NCBI RefSeq assembly: GCF_900112355.1
Contig: NZ_FOLM01000010.1
Location: 124,001 to 188,000, forward strand
Origin: Streptomyces aidingensis
Lineage (GTDB): Bacteria > Actinomycetota > Actinomycetes > Streptomycetales > Streptomycetaceae
Length of the DNA: 64,000 nucleotides
Direction: 5' to 3'
Positions within the stretch are counted from its first letter, which is position 1. Every line of letters begins with the position of its first letter. The notes beneath the pieces are model-generated. The model searched no databases. It worked only from the letters and a program-made list of their open reading frames with translations, and was not told where the DNA came from. The position numbers and the translations under genes were made by a program. This document shows positions 15,650-23,980 of this stretch, in pieces.

Positions 15650-15852
15650 ACAACCGGCGGGAGTCCGCACCCGGTTCCGCCCGGGACCGGACGCCGACCG
15701 CTCCGACCTGCCGGGAACAACCGTCCCGGGGACGTCACGGTTCTGCTTCTGTCCTCGTCAGAGTGCCCGATGAACGCTGAAGCACTCTAATCTCTGATCG
15801 GCCGCACGTGCGTTCCACCCACGCTGCGGCGACGGGCGGAATGAGGGGGATC

Positions 15853-18003
15853 ATGAAAGCGCTTGGAGCTGACGACCCGCAATCGGCGGGTCCCTACCGG
15901 CTGCTCGCCAGACTCGGTGCGGGCGGCATGGGCCAGGTCTACCTGGCCCGCTCCGACCGCGGACGCACCGTCGCGGTCAAGCTGGTGCAGCCCGAGCTGG
16001 CCCGCCAGCCCGAGTTCCGGCAGCGCTTCCGCCACGAGGTGGACGCCGCCCGCCGGGTCGGCGGCCAGTGGACCGCGCCCGTGCTGGACGCCGACCCCGA
16101 CGCCACCGTGCCCTGGGTGGCCACCGGTTACGTCGCCGGGCCCTCCCTGCACGAGGTGGTCACCGGGCCCACCGGTCCGCTTCCGGAGCGCTCCCTGCTG
16201 GCCCTGGCCAACGGTCTGACCAGGGCGCTGGGCGACATCCACACCGCCGGACTGGTCCACCGCGACCTCAAGCCGTCCAATGTGCTCATCACCATCGACG
16301 GCCCCCGGGTGATCGACTTCGGCATCGCCCGGGTGCTGGAGACCGCGCCCGGCGCCGGACTCACCCGCACCGGCGCCACCGTCGGCTCGCCCGGCTTCAT
16401 GTCCCCCGAGCAGTGCCGCGGCGAGACCCTCACCCCCGCCTCGGACATCTTCTGCATGGGCTCGGTGCTGGTCTTCGCGGCCACCGGCCGCACCCCCTTC
16501 GGCCGTACCGACAGCCAGATGCACGCGCTGATGCTCCGCATCGTGCAGAACGAGAAGGACCTCAGCGGCATTCCGGAGCGCATCAGCGGCATCATCGAGG
16601 ACTGTCTGGCGCCCGACCCCGCCGACCGGCCCACCCTGGACGAACTGCTGGACCGTACCTCGGCCGGCGATCTGTGGGAGCCGGAGCCCGGGGACGACCC
16701 CTGGCTGCCCGGCGCGCTGGTGGCCCGGCTCGGCCGGCACGCCGTCGAACTCCTCGACTCCGAGGACCCCCTGCGCGAGGGCGGCGCACCCGTGCCGCCG
16801 GCCATGCCCACCACCCCGCCGCCCGGTCCCGCGCCCACCGCCCCGGCGCATGGCGCGGGCATGGCCGGAATGCACACCATGCCCGCGGGCATGCACCAGC
16901 AGACCCCGCCGCCCCCGCACACCCCGCATCCGGCGATGGGCGGCCAGTTCTGGGCGGCCCAGCCGGGGCAGCAGGGGCCGCCGGTCACCCCGATGCCGGG
17001 GCAGTTCGGCCAGGTGGTGCCGGTCGCCCAGGGACGGTCCAAGCGGCTCGGGATCATCCTGGCCGCCTGCGGCGCGGTGTTCGCGGTGCTGGTGGCCGGC
17101 GGCGTGGTGTACGCGATGAACCAGGACGACAACGGCGGCGGCAGCACCGCCGGCGGAAACAACGGCGGCTCGGACAACGGAGGCTCGGACACCGGCGGCA
17201 CCGACAACGGCGGCACCGACACCGGCGGCACCGACAACGGAGGCACCGACACCGGCGGCTCGGACGCCGGAGGCTCCGACACCGGCGGCACCGGTCTGAC
17301 CTCCGAGGACATCGCGGGCTACTGGGAAGGCGAGGTCCTGGTCAACGGCGCCTCCCAGGACCTCACCTACCGCTTCGAGATCTTCGGGGGCGAGGAGGGC
17401 GAGGACGTCGGCTACCTCTACGGCATCTCGCCGGACTCGCTGTGCGCCGGCTATGTCAATGTCTCCTCCCAGGGAGAGGGCGAGGAGGTGACCATCACCA
17501 CCTCGGAGCTCTACGACGTCCCGGACGGCGCCTGCACCTACGACGGCGAGTCCGGCCTCTCCCTGGACGGCGACGGCAACCTGTACTGGAACCACCCGGA
17601 CACCGGCATCACCGGCACCTTCTACCCGGCGGTGGACGCCGGCGCCGAGTCGGCCGTTCCGGAGCCGTACCTGGGCACGTGGGGTCTGGACGTCACGGAC
17701 CAGGACGGCAGCTACCACACCATCACCGTCGACCAGGGCTTCGTCACCGAATCCCTGCTCACCTGGGTCCGCGACGGCGAGGGCGAGGAGTACTGCGACT
17801 GGCGGCACACCCTGATGGCGGTCGGCCCGGACGAGGAATGGCTGCTCTTCGGCCCCAGCGAGTCGACCAGCTCCGAGCCGAGCGGCCTCTGCCTGGACGG
17901 CGGCATGCACTCCTTCTACCTCTACCCGCCGGACAGCGACGGCGACGTCCAGGTCGTCGCCATTCCCACCGACTTCGGAAACTGGTACTTCTCGCCGGAA
18001 TGA
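15853..18003 (+). CDS. Transmembrane Ser/Thr protein kinase (Hanks type), copy 2
   Basis: A 716-residue kinase. Catalytic domain about 13-270: GAGGMGQVYLAR, K43, HRDLKPSN with D138, DFG D155, MSPEQCRGE. A Pro/Met/His-rich juxtamembrane linker (about 315-395) leads to one TM helix (about 400-423), then a Gly-Asn/Asp pentapeptide stalk. Unlike copy 1 the outside carries a folded region (about 485-716) with two related beta-rich halves (IAGYWEGEV and YLGTWGLDV starts) and paired cysteines, a likely sensor. ATG at 15853 follows GAGGGGGA. About 200 nt after kinase 1. Confidence 0.93.
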   Translation: MKALGADDPQSAGPYRLLARLGAGGMGQVYLARSDRGRTVAVKLVQPELARQPEFRQRFRHEVDAARRVGGQWTAPVLDADPDATVPWVATGYVAGPSLHEVVTGPTGPLPERSLLALANGLTRALGDIHTAGLVHRDLKPSNVLITIDGPRVIDFGIARVLETAPGAGLTRTGATVGSPGFMSPEQCRGETLTPASDIFCMGSVLVFAATGRTPFGRTDSQMHALMLRIVQNEKDLSGIPERISGIIEDCLAPDPADRPTLDELLDRTSAGDLWEPEPGDDPWLPGALVARLGRHAVELLDSEDPLREGGAPVPPAMPTTPPPGPAPTAPAHGAGMAGMHTMPAGMHQQTPPPPHTPHPAMGGQFWAAQPGQQGPPVTPMPGQFGQVVPVAQGRSKRLGIILAACGAVFAVLVAGGVVYAMNQDDNGGGSTAGGNNGGSDNGGSDTGGTDNGGTDTGGTDNGGTDTGGSDAGGSDTGGTGLTSEDIAGYWEGEVLVNGASQDLTYRFEIFGGEEGEDVGYLYGISPDSLCAGYVNVSSQGEGEEVTITTSELYDVPDGACTYDGESGLSLDGDGNLYWNHPDTGITGTFYPAVDAGAESAVPEPYLGTWGLDVTDQDGSYHTITVDQGFVTESLLTWVRDGEGEEYCDWRHTLMAVGPDEEWLLFGPSESTSSEPSGLCLDGGMHSFYLYPPDSDGDVQVVAIPTDFGNWYFSPE
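17134..17300 (+). repeat. Gly-Gly-Ser/Thr-Asp-Asn/Thr repeat in kinase 2 stalk
   Basis: About eleven 15-bp units encode GG(S/T)D(N/T/A) just outside the predicted membrane helix, forming a flexible stalk between helix and sensor. Confidence 0.85.
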
Positions 18004-18170
18004 ACCCGTGCGGGTAACGCCCGTATCCTCGTGGGATCCCGGCGGTGCCGCCGCCGCGGCAACGGCGTCGGCGGCCCGCCACACTGACAGCGCATCAGCA
18101 TCGACACACTCACATCGGCATCGGTCGGGCGCCGGACGCGCCGCGCAGGGCAGTTGAAGGGGAGAGCAAC

Positions 18171-20693
18171 ATGAAGCCGCTCGGTCCGACGGACCCGCAG
18201 CGTGTGGGGCAGTACCGGCTGCTGGGCAAACTCGGCGCGGGCGGCATGGGCCAGGTCTATCTGGCCCGCTCCGACCGCGGACGCACGGTCGCGGTCAAGC
18301 TGGTGCAGCCCGAGCTGGCCCGCCAGCCCGAGTTCCGCGAGCGCTTCCAGCGCGAGGTGGACGCGGCCCGGGCCATCGGCGGCCAGTGGACCGCTCCGGT
18401 GCTCGGCTGCGACACCAGCGCCGAGACCCCCTGGGTGGCCACCGGTTACATCGCCGGGCCCTCGCTCCACGAGGTGGTGGCCGGCTCGAACGGCCCGCTG
18501 CCCGAGCGCTCGATCCTGGCGCTGGCCAACGGCCTGACGCACGCGCTGCGCGACATCCACGGCGCCGGGCTGATTCACCGCGACCTCAAGCCGTCCAATG
18601 TGCTCGTCACCATCGACGGGCCCCGGGTGATCGACTTCGGCATCGCCCGGGCGCTGGACACCGCGGCGGGCGGCGGGCTGACCCGGACCGGTGCCTCGGT
18701 CGGCTCACCGGGCTTCATGTCGCCCGAGCAGTGCCGCGGCGAGACGGTCACCACGGCCTCGGACGTGTTCTGTCTCGGCTCGGTGCTGGCCTTCGCCGCC
18801 ACCGGCCGCAGCCCGTTCGGCGATCCGCACAGCGCCATGCATGTGCTGATGCTGCGCATCATCCAGGACGACAAGGACCTGGACGGCGTGCCGGAGGCCA
18901 TCCGCGGCCTGATCGAGGACTGCCTGGCCCCGGACCCGGCCGACCGGCCCGGTATCGAAACGCTGCTGGAGCGCACCGCCGACGGCGATCTGTGGGGCGA
19001 CGACGCGGAAGCCGACGAGCCATGGCTGCCGGGCACCCTGGTGGCCAAGCTGGGGCGGCGGGCGGTGGACCTGCTGGACTCGGAAGACCCCCTGGTGGCC
19101 CCGCCCAAGCCGGGCACCGCGCCGCCCCCGGCCATGCCGACCGTTCCGCCGCCGGTGACCCCGCCGCCGCCCTCCGGGCCGCCGTCCGGGCCGGTGACGC
19201 CGCCCCCGCCCGCGCATGCCCCGACCCAGGTCGGTGCCGCAGCCGCCGGCCTGGCCGGAGCCGCCGGAGCAGCCGGAGCAGCCGCGTCGCAGCAGCACAC
19301 CCCGGCGCCGACACCGGCGGCGACACCGGCACCGGCCACGCCGCCGCCCCCCGTCACCCCGCCGCCGTCGATGCCCCCGGCGGCCGGGCCCGCGGGCCCC
19401 ACGCCGCCGCCGCCCGCCGCGACGCCCGCGGCACCGGCGGAGGGCAATCCGTACGCCCGGCCGGCGGGCACCGGAGCGGCCGACGCCGCCGCGCAGACCG
19501 TCGCCGCCGGCACCCCGCCGCCGATGGGCGCCTTCGGCGCGCCGGCTCCCGCGCCGGCGTCCGGCGGCGGCTACGGCGCCTTCGGCGCGCCCGGCACCCC
19601 GCATCCGCACCCGGCGACGACCGGCGGCCTGCCCGCCGTCGGCAGCACACCACCGCCGGGCGGCAAGCCGCCGCGCCGCAGGCTGCCGCTGATCCTGGCC
19701 GCCGCGGGCACCGCCCTGGTGCTGCTGGCCGGTGGCGCCACCGCGCTGGTGCTGGCCAACCGGGACGACGGCTCCAGCACCTCGTCGGACGCCCCGGCGG
19801 ACCAGGCCGGGGATGCCGTCGAGACCGATCCCCCGTCCGAAGACGGCACCGGAGGAACCGAAGGCACCGATGACGACGCCGACGCTCCGGCCGAGGACCC
19901 GGCCGAGGACGGCGACGGCGACGACACCACGGGCACGGACGGCGACGGCGGCGGCTGGGAGGCGCCCGACAGCGAGGGAGTCATCGACGAGGCGTATCTG
20001 GGCGCCTGGGAAGGCGAGCTGTACGACGAATACGGCGAGCAGCTGGGCATCTTCCGCCGCATGGAGGTCGTCCAGGGCCGGGAGGGCGAGGTGGTCGCCT
20101 ACACCTGGAATCTGCACGATGATCTGCTGTGCGTGGGCGAGTCCCGCCTGGTCTCCTACGGCACCCTGCTGGTCGTCGACAGCGAGATGACCGACTCCAT
20201 CCCCGAGAACGCGTGCAGCGCCTACGACGAGCAGACCCTGAAGGCCCAGCCGGACGGCACCCTCGCCTGGACCAACCCGAGCTGGGGCTACGAGGCGACG
20301 CTCCGGCCCGCCGGTGACGCCCTGGCGGAAGAGGCGGTGCCCGAGGACTTCCTCGGCTCCTGGTCCTACACCGACGAGGACGGCGGCACCCACGCCGTGG
20401 AGATCGGCCAGGGCCGGGTGGGCGACATGGTGCTGGTCTGGACCGCCGACAGCAATTCCATGCACTGCGTCATGGAACACGCGCTGGTCGCGGTGGACTC
20501 CGACGCGGCAGGGCTGCTGATCTCGCCCAACCGGGTCACCGAGGCGCAGCCGGAGTCGGCCTGCTCCTCCGGCGACATCCCGTCCTTCGCGCTCCAGCTC
20601 GACTCCTCGGACAGCGACCGGATGGTCATGACGCCGCGGGTGGAGAGCGACTACGACGAGGCCGAACCCGCCGAGTTCCAGCGCGTGGGCTGA
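18171..20693 (+). CDS. Transmembrane Ser/Thr protein kinase (Hanks type), copy 3
   Basis: An 840-residue kinase, closest to copy 2 in its catalytic domain (nearly identical first 100 residues: GAGGMGQVYLARSDRGRTVAVKLVQPELARQPEF). K43, HRDLKPSN with D138, DFG and MSPEQCRGE are present. The juxtamembrane linker (about 305-500) is exceptionally long and Pro/Ala-rich. TM helix about 505-529. The outside has a Thr/Asp/Glu stalk and a two-part beta-rich domain (YLGAWEGELYD... and FLGSWSYTDEDGG...) with cysteines, clearly homologous to that of copy 2. ATG follows AAGGGGAG. Its 3' end faces purA across a perfect bidirectional hairpin. Confidence 0.93.
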   Translation: MKPLGPTDPQRVGQYRLLGKLGAGGMGQVYLARSDRGRTVAVKLVQPELARQPEFRERFQREVDAARAIGGQWTAPVLGCDTSAETPWVATGYIAGPSLHEVVAGSNGPLPERSILALANGLTHALRDIHGAGLIHRDLKPSNVLVTIDGPRVIDFGIARALDTAAGGGLTRTGASVGSPGFMSPEQCRGETVTTASDVFCLGSVLAFAATGRSPFGDPHSAMHVLMLRIIQDDKDLDGVPEAIRGLIEDCLAPDPADRPGIETLLERTADGDLWGDDAEADEPWLPGTLVAKLGRRAVDLLDSEDPLVAPPKPGTAPPPAMPTVPPPVTPPPPSGPPSGPVTPPPPAHAPTQVGAAAAGLAGAAGAAGAAASQQHTPAPTPAATPAPATPPPPVTPPPSMPPAAGPAGPTPPPPAATPAAPAEGNPYARPAGTGAADAAAQTVAAGTPPPMGAFGAPAPAPASGGGYGAFGAPGTPHPHPATTGGLPAVGSTPPPGGKPPRRRLPLILAAAGTALVLLAGGATALVLANRDDGSSTSSDAPADQAGDAVETDPPSEDGTGGTEGTDDDADAPAEDPAEDGDGDDTTGTDGDGGGWEAPDSEGVIDEAYLGAWEGELYDEYGEQLGIFRRMEVVQGREGEVVAYTWNLHDDLLCVGESRLVSYGTLLVVDSEMTDSIPENACSAYDEQTLKAQPDGTLAWTNPSWGYEATLRPAGDALAEEAVPEDFLGSWSYTDEDGGTHAVEIGQGRVGDMVLVWTADSNSMHCVMEHALVAVDSDAAGLLISPNRVTEAQPESACSSGDIPSFALQLDSSDSDRMVMTPRVESDYDEAEPAEFQRVG

Positions 20694-20719
20694 CCGGCCC
20701 GCGCACCCGCCCGCGCGGT

Positions 20720-20751
20720 GGCCGGACCGGGCGATGCCGCCCGGTCCGGCC
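20720..20751. terminator. Bidirectional 13-bp hairpin between kinase 3 and purA
   Basis: 20720-20732 pairs perfectly with 20739-20751 (loop GATGCC). It sits between two convergent genes. Confidence 0.85.
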
Positions 20752-20778
20752 GCCGCACGCCGTCCGGTCCGGTCCGGT

Positions 20779-22062
20779 TCAGAGGAAAGAGCGGACCTCG
20801 ATGGTCTGGTCCCGCCCCGGGCCGACCCCGATCGCCGAGATCGGCGCCCCGGACATCTCCTCCAGGGCCCGCACATAGCGCTGCGCGTTGCCCGGCAGAT
20901 CGGCCAGGCTCTTGGCGCCGCTGATGTCCTCCTGCCAGCCGGGCAGGAACTCGTAGACCGGCTTGGCGTGGTGGAAGTCGGTCTGGCTGTAGGGCATCTC
21001 GTCCACCCGGCGGCCGTCGATCTCGTATGCCACGCACACCGGGATGCGCTCCCAGCCGCTGAGCACGTCCAGCTTGGTCAGGAAGAAGTCGGTCAGGCCG
21101 TTGACCCGGGCGGCATAGCGGGCGATGACCGCGTCGAACCAGCCGCAGCGGCGGTCCCGCCCGGTCGTCACGCCGTACTCGTGGCCGATCCGGCGCAGCG
21201 CCTCGCCGTCCTCGTCGTGCAGCTCGGTGGGGAACGGCCCGGCGCCCACCCGTGTGGTGTACGCCTTGAGGATGCCGATCACCCGGCTGATCTTGGTCGG
21301 CCCGACCCCCGAGCCGGTGCAGGCGCCGCCCGCGGTGGGGTTGGAGGAGGTCACGAACGGATAGGTGCCGTGGTCCACGTCCAGCAGGGTGCCCTGGCCG
21401 CCCTCGAAGAGGACCACCTTGCCCTCGTCGATGGCGCGGTTCAGCACCAGCGCGGTGTCCGCCACATAGCCACGGAGCCGGTCCGCGTAGCCGAGCAGTT
21501 CCTCCAGCACCTGCCCGGCCGCGATGGCCCGCCGGTTGTAGAGCTTGACCAGGACCTGGTTCTTGTTGTCGAGCGCGGACTCCACCTTCTGCCGCAGGAT
21601 CGACTCATCGAAGAGGTCCTGGACCCGGATGCCCACCCGGTTGATCTTGTCGGCGTAGGCCGGGCCGATGCCGCGGCCGGTGGTGCCGATCCGGCGCTTG
21701 CCCAGGAAGCGTTCGGAGACCTTGTCGATCACCGTGTGGTAGGGGGTGATCAGATGGGCGTTGCCGCTGAGCAGCAGCCGGGAGGTGTCGATGCCGCGCT
21801 CGTCCAGGCCGCGCAGCTCGTCCAGCAGCACGCTGGGGTCGACCACCACACCGCCGCCGATCACCGGCGTGCAGGTGGGCGAGAGGATTCCGGAGGGGAG
21901 CAGGTGCAGGGCGTATTTCTGGTCGCCGACGACCACGGTGTGGCCGGCGTTGTTGCCGCCCTGGTAGCGGACGACGTAGTCGACGGAGCCGCCGAGGAGG
22001 TCGGTGGCCTTCCCCTTTCCTTCGTCACCCCACTGAGCACCCAGCAGCACGAGCGCGGGCAC
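20779..22062 (-). CDS. purA: Adenylosuccinate synthetase
   Basis: A 427-residue enzyme converting IMP and aspartate to adenylosuccinate with GTP. Diagnostic segments: the P-loop GAQWGDEGKGK at the N-terminus, VVRYQGGNNAGHTVVV with the catalytic histidine (about 30-45), RRIGTTGRGIGPAY (about 125-138), DVDHGTYPFVTSSNPTAGGACTG (about 225-247) and TTGRDRRCGW (about 305). Length matches the family (E. coli 432). GTG start at 22062. It diverges from a DagK-like gene; the ~230-nt gap between starts should hold promoters for both. Third purine gene in the window. Confidence 0.97.
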   Translation of the reverse strand: MPALVLLGAQWGDEGKGKATDLLGGSVDYVVRYQGGNNAGHTVVVGDQKYALHLLPSGILSPTCTPVIGGGVVVDPSVLLDELRGLDERGIDTSRLLLSGNAHLITPYHTVIDKVSERFLGKRRIGTTGRGIGPAYADKINRVGIRVQDLFDESILRQKVESALDNKNQVLVKLYNRRAIAAGQVLEELLGYADRLRGYVADTALVLNRAIDEGKVVLFEGGQGTLLDVDHGTYPFVTSSNPTAGGACTGSGVGPTKISRVIGILKAYTTRVGAGPFPTELHDEDGEALRRIGHEYGVTTGRDRRCGWFDAVIARYAARVNGLTDFFLTKLDVLSGWERIPVCVAYEIDGRRVDEMPYSQTDFHHAKPVYEFLPGWQEDISGAKSLADLPGNAQRYVRALEEMSGAPISAIGVGPGRDQTIEVRSFL

Positions 22063-22291
22063 AGGCGTACACCCCTTCCGGGCGGGGCATCCCATTAAGC
22101 AGGCTGCCCCCATCGACGAAGCCCCTGGCGCAATCGCGGCAGGGGCTCTTGCACCGAGAGTTTACGCAACCGGGCAGCCGGAGGCGAACGTGCCCGCGGC
22201 AGGTACCCGGGCGGTTCCGGGCCGGTCTGGTGCCGCGCCGCCCCCGGGCCGCGGGCGGCCTCGCTTGCGTCGGCGGCAGGAGGCGGCCAGA

Positions 22292-23161
22292 GTGCTCATC
22301 GTCATCGATCCGATTGCCCGGCGTACGGACGGTGAGTCGGTGCGGATCGCGCGCGACGTGCTGTGTGCGGGTTCCCCGGACGCCCGGCTGTGCCTGCTGG
22401 AACAGCCGCGTGAGCAGGAACTGGCCCGGGTGCTGGCGCACCGGGCCGGCTCCGGGCGTCCGGTGGTGGTGGTCGGGGACGACCGGGCGCTGGCCCGGGC
22501 GGTGCGGGTGCTGCACCGCCGCGGCGAGCTGGCCGGACGGCCGCTGGGGGTGGTGCCGGTGGGGCCGCCGCGCAGTGTGCTGGTGGCCCGGGGCCTCGGG
22601 GTGCCGTGCGATGCGGTGCGTGCCTCCCGGACGGTGCTGCACGGCACCGCCCGCACCCTGGATCTGCTGGAGGACGACTCCGGCGGGGTGGTGCTGGACT
22701 CGCTGGGGATACCGTCCGGTCCGCCGTCCCGGCACGCGGCCGGGCCGGGTTCCGGGCCGGGTTCCGGGTCCGGTGCACCGCGGACGCCCTGGTGGCGGCG
22801 GGGCGAACGGGCGGCTGCGGCGCGCGGGGCGCTCCATCCGCTGCTGCGGGTGGAGGCGGACGGCGCGGTGCTGGCCGACGGGGTGCGGCCGGTGGCCCGG
22901 GTCTCGGTCTCGGCCGATGCCGGCCTGGCCCGGGTGGAGGTGCGGCACCAGGACGCGGAGACGGCGGTGACCGCACAGGCCAAGGAGGTGCGGGTGTCCG
23001 GGCCGGAGCCCGGCCCCGGGTTCTGCTACCGGGCGGACGCGGTGGAGTGCGGACCGGCCCGCTCCCGCGTCTGGCGGGTCCGCCCGGACGCGCTGCGGCT
23101 CACCCTGCCGGTGCTGCCGCCGAGCAGTCCGATTCCGCCGCCGCGCCGGGCCACGCCGTGA
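22292..23161 (+). CDS. Diacylglycerol kinase catalytic-domain-like protein
   Basis: A 289-residue protein. It begins VLIVIDPIARRTDGESVRIARDVL and contains RPVVVVGDDRALARAVRVLHRRGEL, the position of the GGDGT nucleotide loop in DagK/YegS lipid kinases, but with VGDDRA instead of GGDGT. It may therefore bind a nucleotide poorly or act on something else. The second half is beta-rich with a Gly/Ser linker. GTG at 22292 chosen because AGGAGG lies 8 nt upstream; the open frame reaches 22190. A conserved neighbour of purA in streptomycetes by my recollection; function unproven. Confidence 0.65.
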   Translation: MLIVIDPIARRTDGESVRIARDVLCAGSPDARLCLLEQPREQELARVLAHRAGSGRPVVVVGDDRALARAVRVLHRRGELAGRPLGVVPVGPPRSVLVARGLGVPCDAVRASRTVLHGTARTLDLLEDDSGGVVLDSLGIPSGPPSRHAAGPGSGPGSGSGAPRTPWWRRGERAAAARGALHPLLRVEADGAVLADGVRPVARVSVSADAGLARVEVRHQDAETAVTAQAKEVRVSGPEPGPGFCYRADAVECGPARSRVWRVRPDALRLTLPVLPPSSPIPPPRRATP

Positions 23162-23194
23162 GGCGGGGGGTGCGGCCGGGCCGGGGCGTTCGGC

Positions 23195-23887
23195 TCAGCC
23201 GTCCGGCCGGGTCTCCTCCGGCCCGTCCGCGCCGGCCGTCTCCCCCGCTTCTCCCGCTTCCCCCGCTTCGCCCGTCTCCCCCGTCTCGCCCGTCTCCTCG
23301 GGCAGCGGGCGGCCCCGGGCGCGCTGGAGCTCCCGCCAGCGCTCCCGCATGGCGCCCAGCTCGGCCATCATGAACTCGAAGAACTCGATGGTCTCGCCGA
23401 GCCGCTGCCCGGCCCGGCTGTCCGGACCGAGAACATCGATGCCGGTGCGCAGGGTCAGGATCCAGCGGTGCGCCAGCGCGTCCCGGTTGGACATCGCCTC
23501 GTACCAGGCGTTGTGGTAGACGCGGTAGAGCTCGCGCCGGGTGCCGGGCCTGCGCTCCCGGGCCACCATGTGCACCTGGCTGAGATAGCGGACGGCCCCG
23601 GAGATGGCGGCCGGGCTGATCCGCAGCCGCGCGACCAGTTCCTTGGAGGTCAGCGCCCCGCTGTCCTCGGCGAGCAGGCAGGCGAAGACCCGGGCGGCGG
23701 TCGGCTGCACCCCGGCGTCGATCAGCTCCGCCGCAAAGCGTTCGACGAACTCGGCCACTTCCGGGGTCCAGCCGCTCCCGGCCGCCGCCGCCTGTGCCGT
23801 CTCCGGTCTCTTCGCCGCCGGTTCCTCGGGCATCCCGTCCGCCTCCCGCATGGCCCCCTCAAGATCCTCGCGCAGTTGATCGATCAC
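23195..23887 (-). CDS. GbsR/MarR-family regulator of the adjacent ABC exporter
   Basis: A 230-residue winged-helix protein. The DNA-binding domain (about 45-130) reads VAEFVERFAAELIDAGVQPTAARVFACLL, then SKELVARLRISPAAISGAVRYLSQVHMVARER, the pattern of GbsR-type repressors. A helical segment follows (EFFEFMMAELGAMRERW). The C-terminus is a tripeptide ETG/EAG repeat from a 9-bp array. GTG at 23887 has AAGGAGA at 8 nt. It diverges from an ABC transporter, with an 8+8 inverted repeat directly before the transporter start, so it very probably represses that transporter and perhaps itself. Confidence 0.85.
   Translation of the reverse strand: MIDQLREDLEGAMREADGMPEEPAAKRPETAQAAAAGSGWTPEVAEFVERFAAELIDAGVQPTAARVFACLLAEDSGALTSKELVARLRISPAAISGAVRYLSQVHMVARERRPGTRRELYRVYHNAWYEAMSNRDALAHRWILTLRTGIDVLGPDSRAGQRLGETIEFFEFMMAELGAMRERWRELQRARGRPLPEETGETGETGEAGEAGEAGETAGADGPEETRPDG
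23238..23300. repeat. 9-bp-period array encoding ETG/EAG repeats
   Basis: Seven units on the plus strand: GTCTCCCCC, GCTTCTCCC, GCTTCCCCC, GCTTCGCCC, GTCTCCCCC, GTCTCGCCC, GTCTCCTCG. On the coding strand they make an acidic Glu-Thr/Ala-Gly tail on the GbsR-like regulator. Confidence 0.92.
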
Positions 23888-23943
23888 CGGGCCATTCTCC
23901 TTTGCATCGGATCTTCGTAATGACCGCGACCCGCCTTCCTTAT

Positions 23944-23978
23944 CTTCACAAGTTTCTGAAGTAACTGTATCTTCAGAA
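23944..23978 (+). promoter_or_regulatory. Operator overlapping the start region of the ABC exporter
   Basis: TTCTGAAG (23954-23961) and CTTCAGAA (23971-23978) form a perfect inverted repeat with a 9-nt spacer; a third related half-site CTTCACAA lies at 23944-23951. The repeat ends 2 nt before the exporter ATG and no Shine-Dalgarno is visible, which suggests a leaderless or nearly leaderless message with the repressor covering the transcription start. Confidence 0.75.
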
Positions 23979-23980
23979 CC

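Noticed and set aside
14632..17300. CRISPR array within the kinase genes
   Set aside because: Units are 6-15 bp without spacers, stay in frame and encode low-complexity protein; no cas genes are present.
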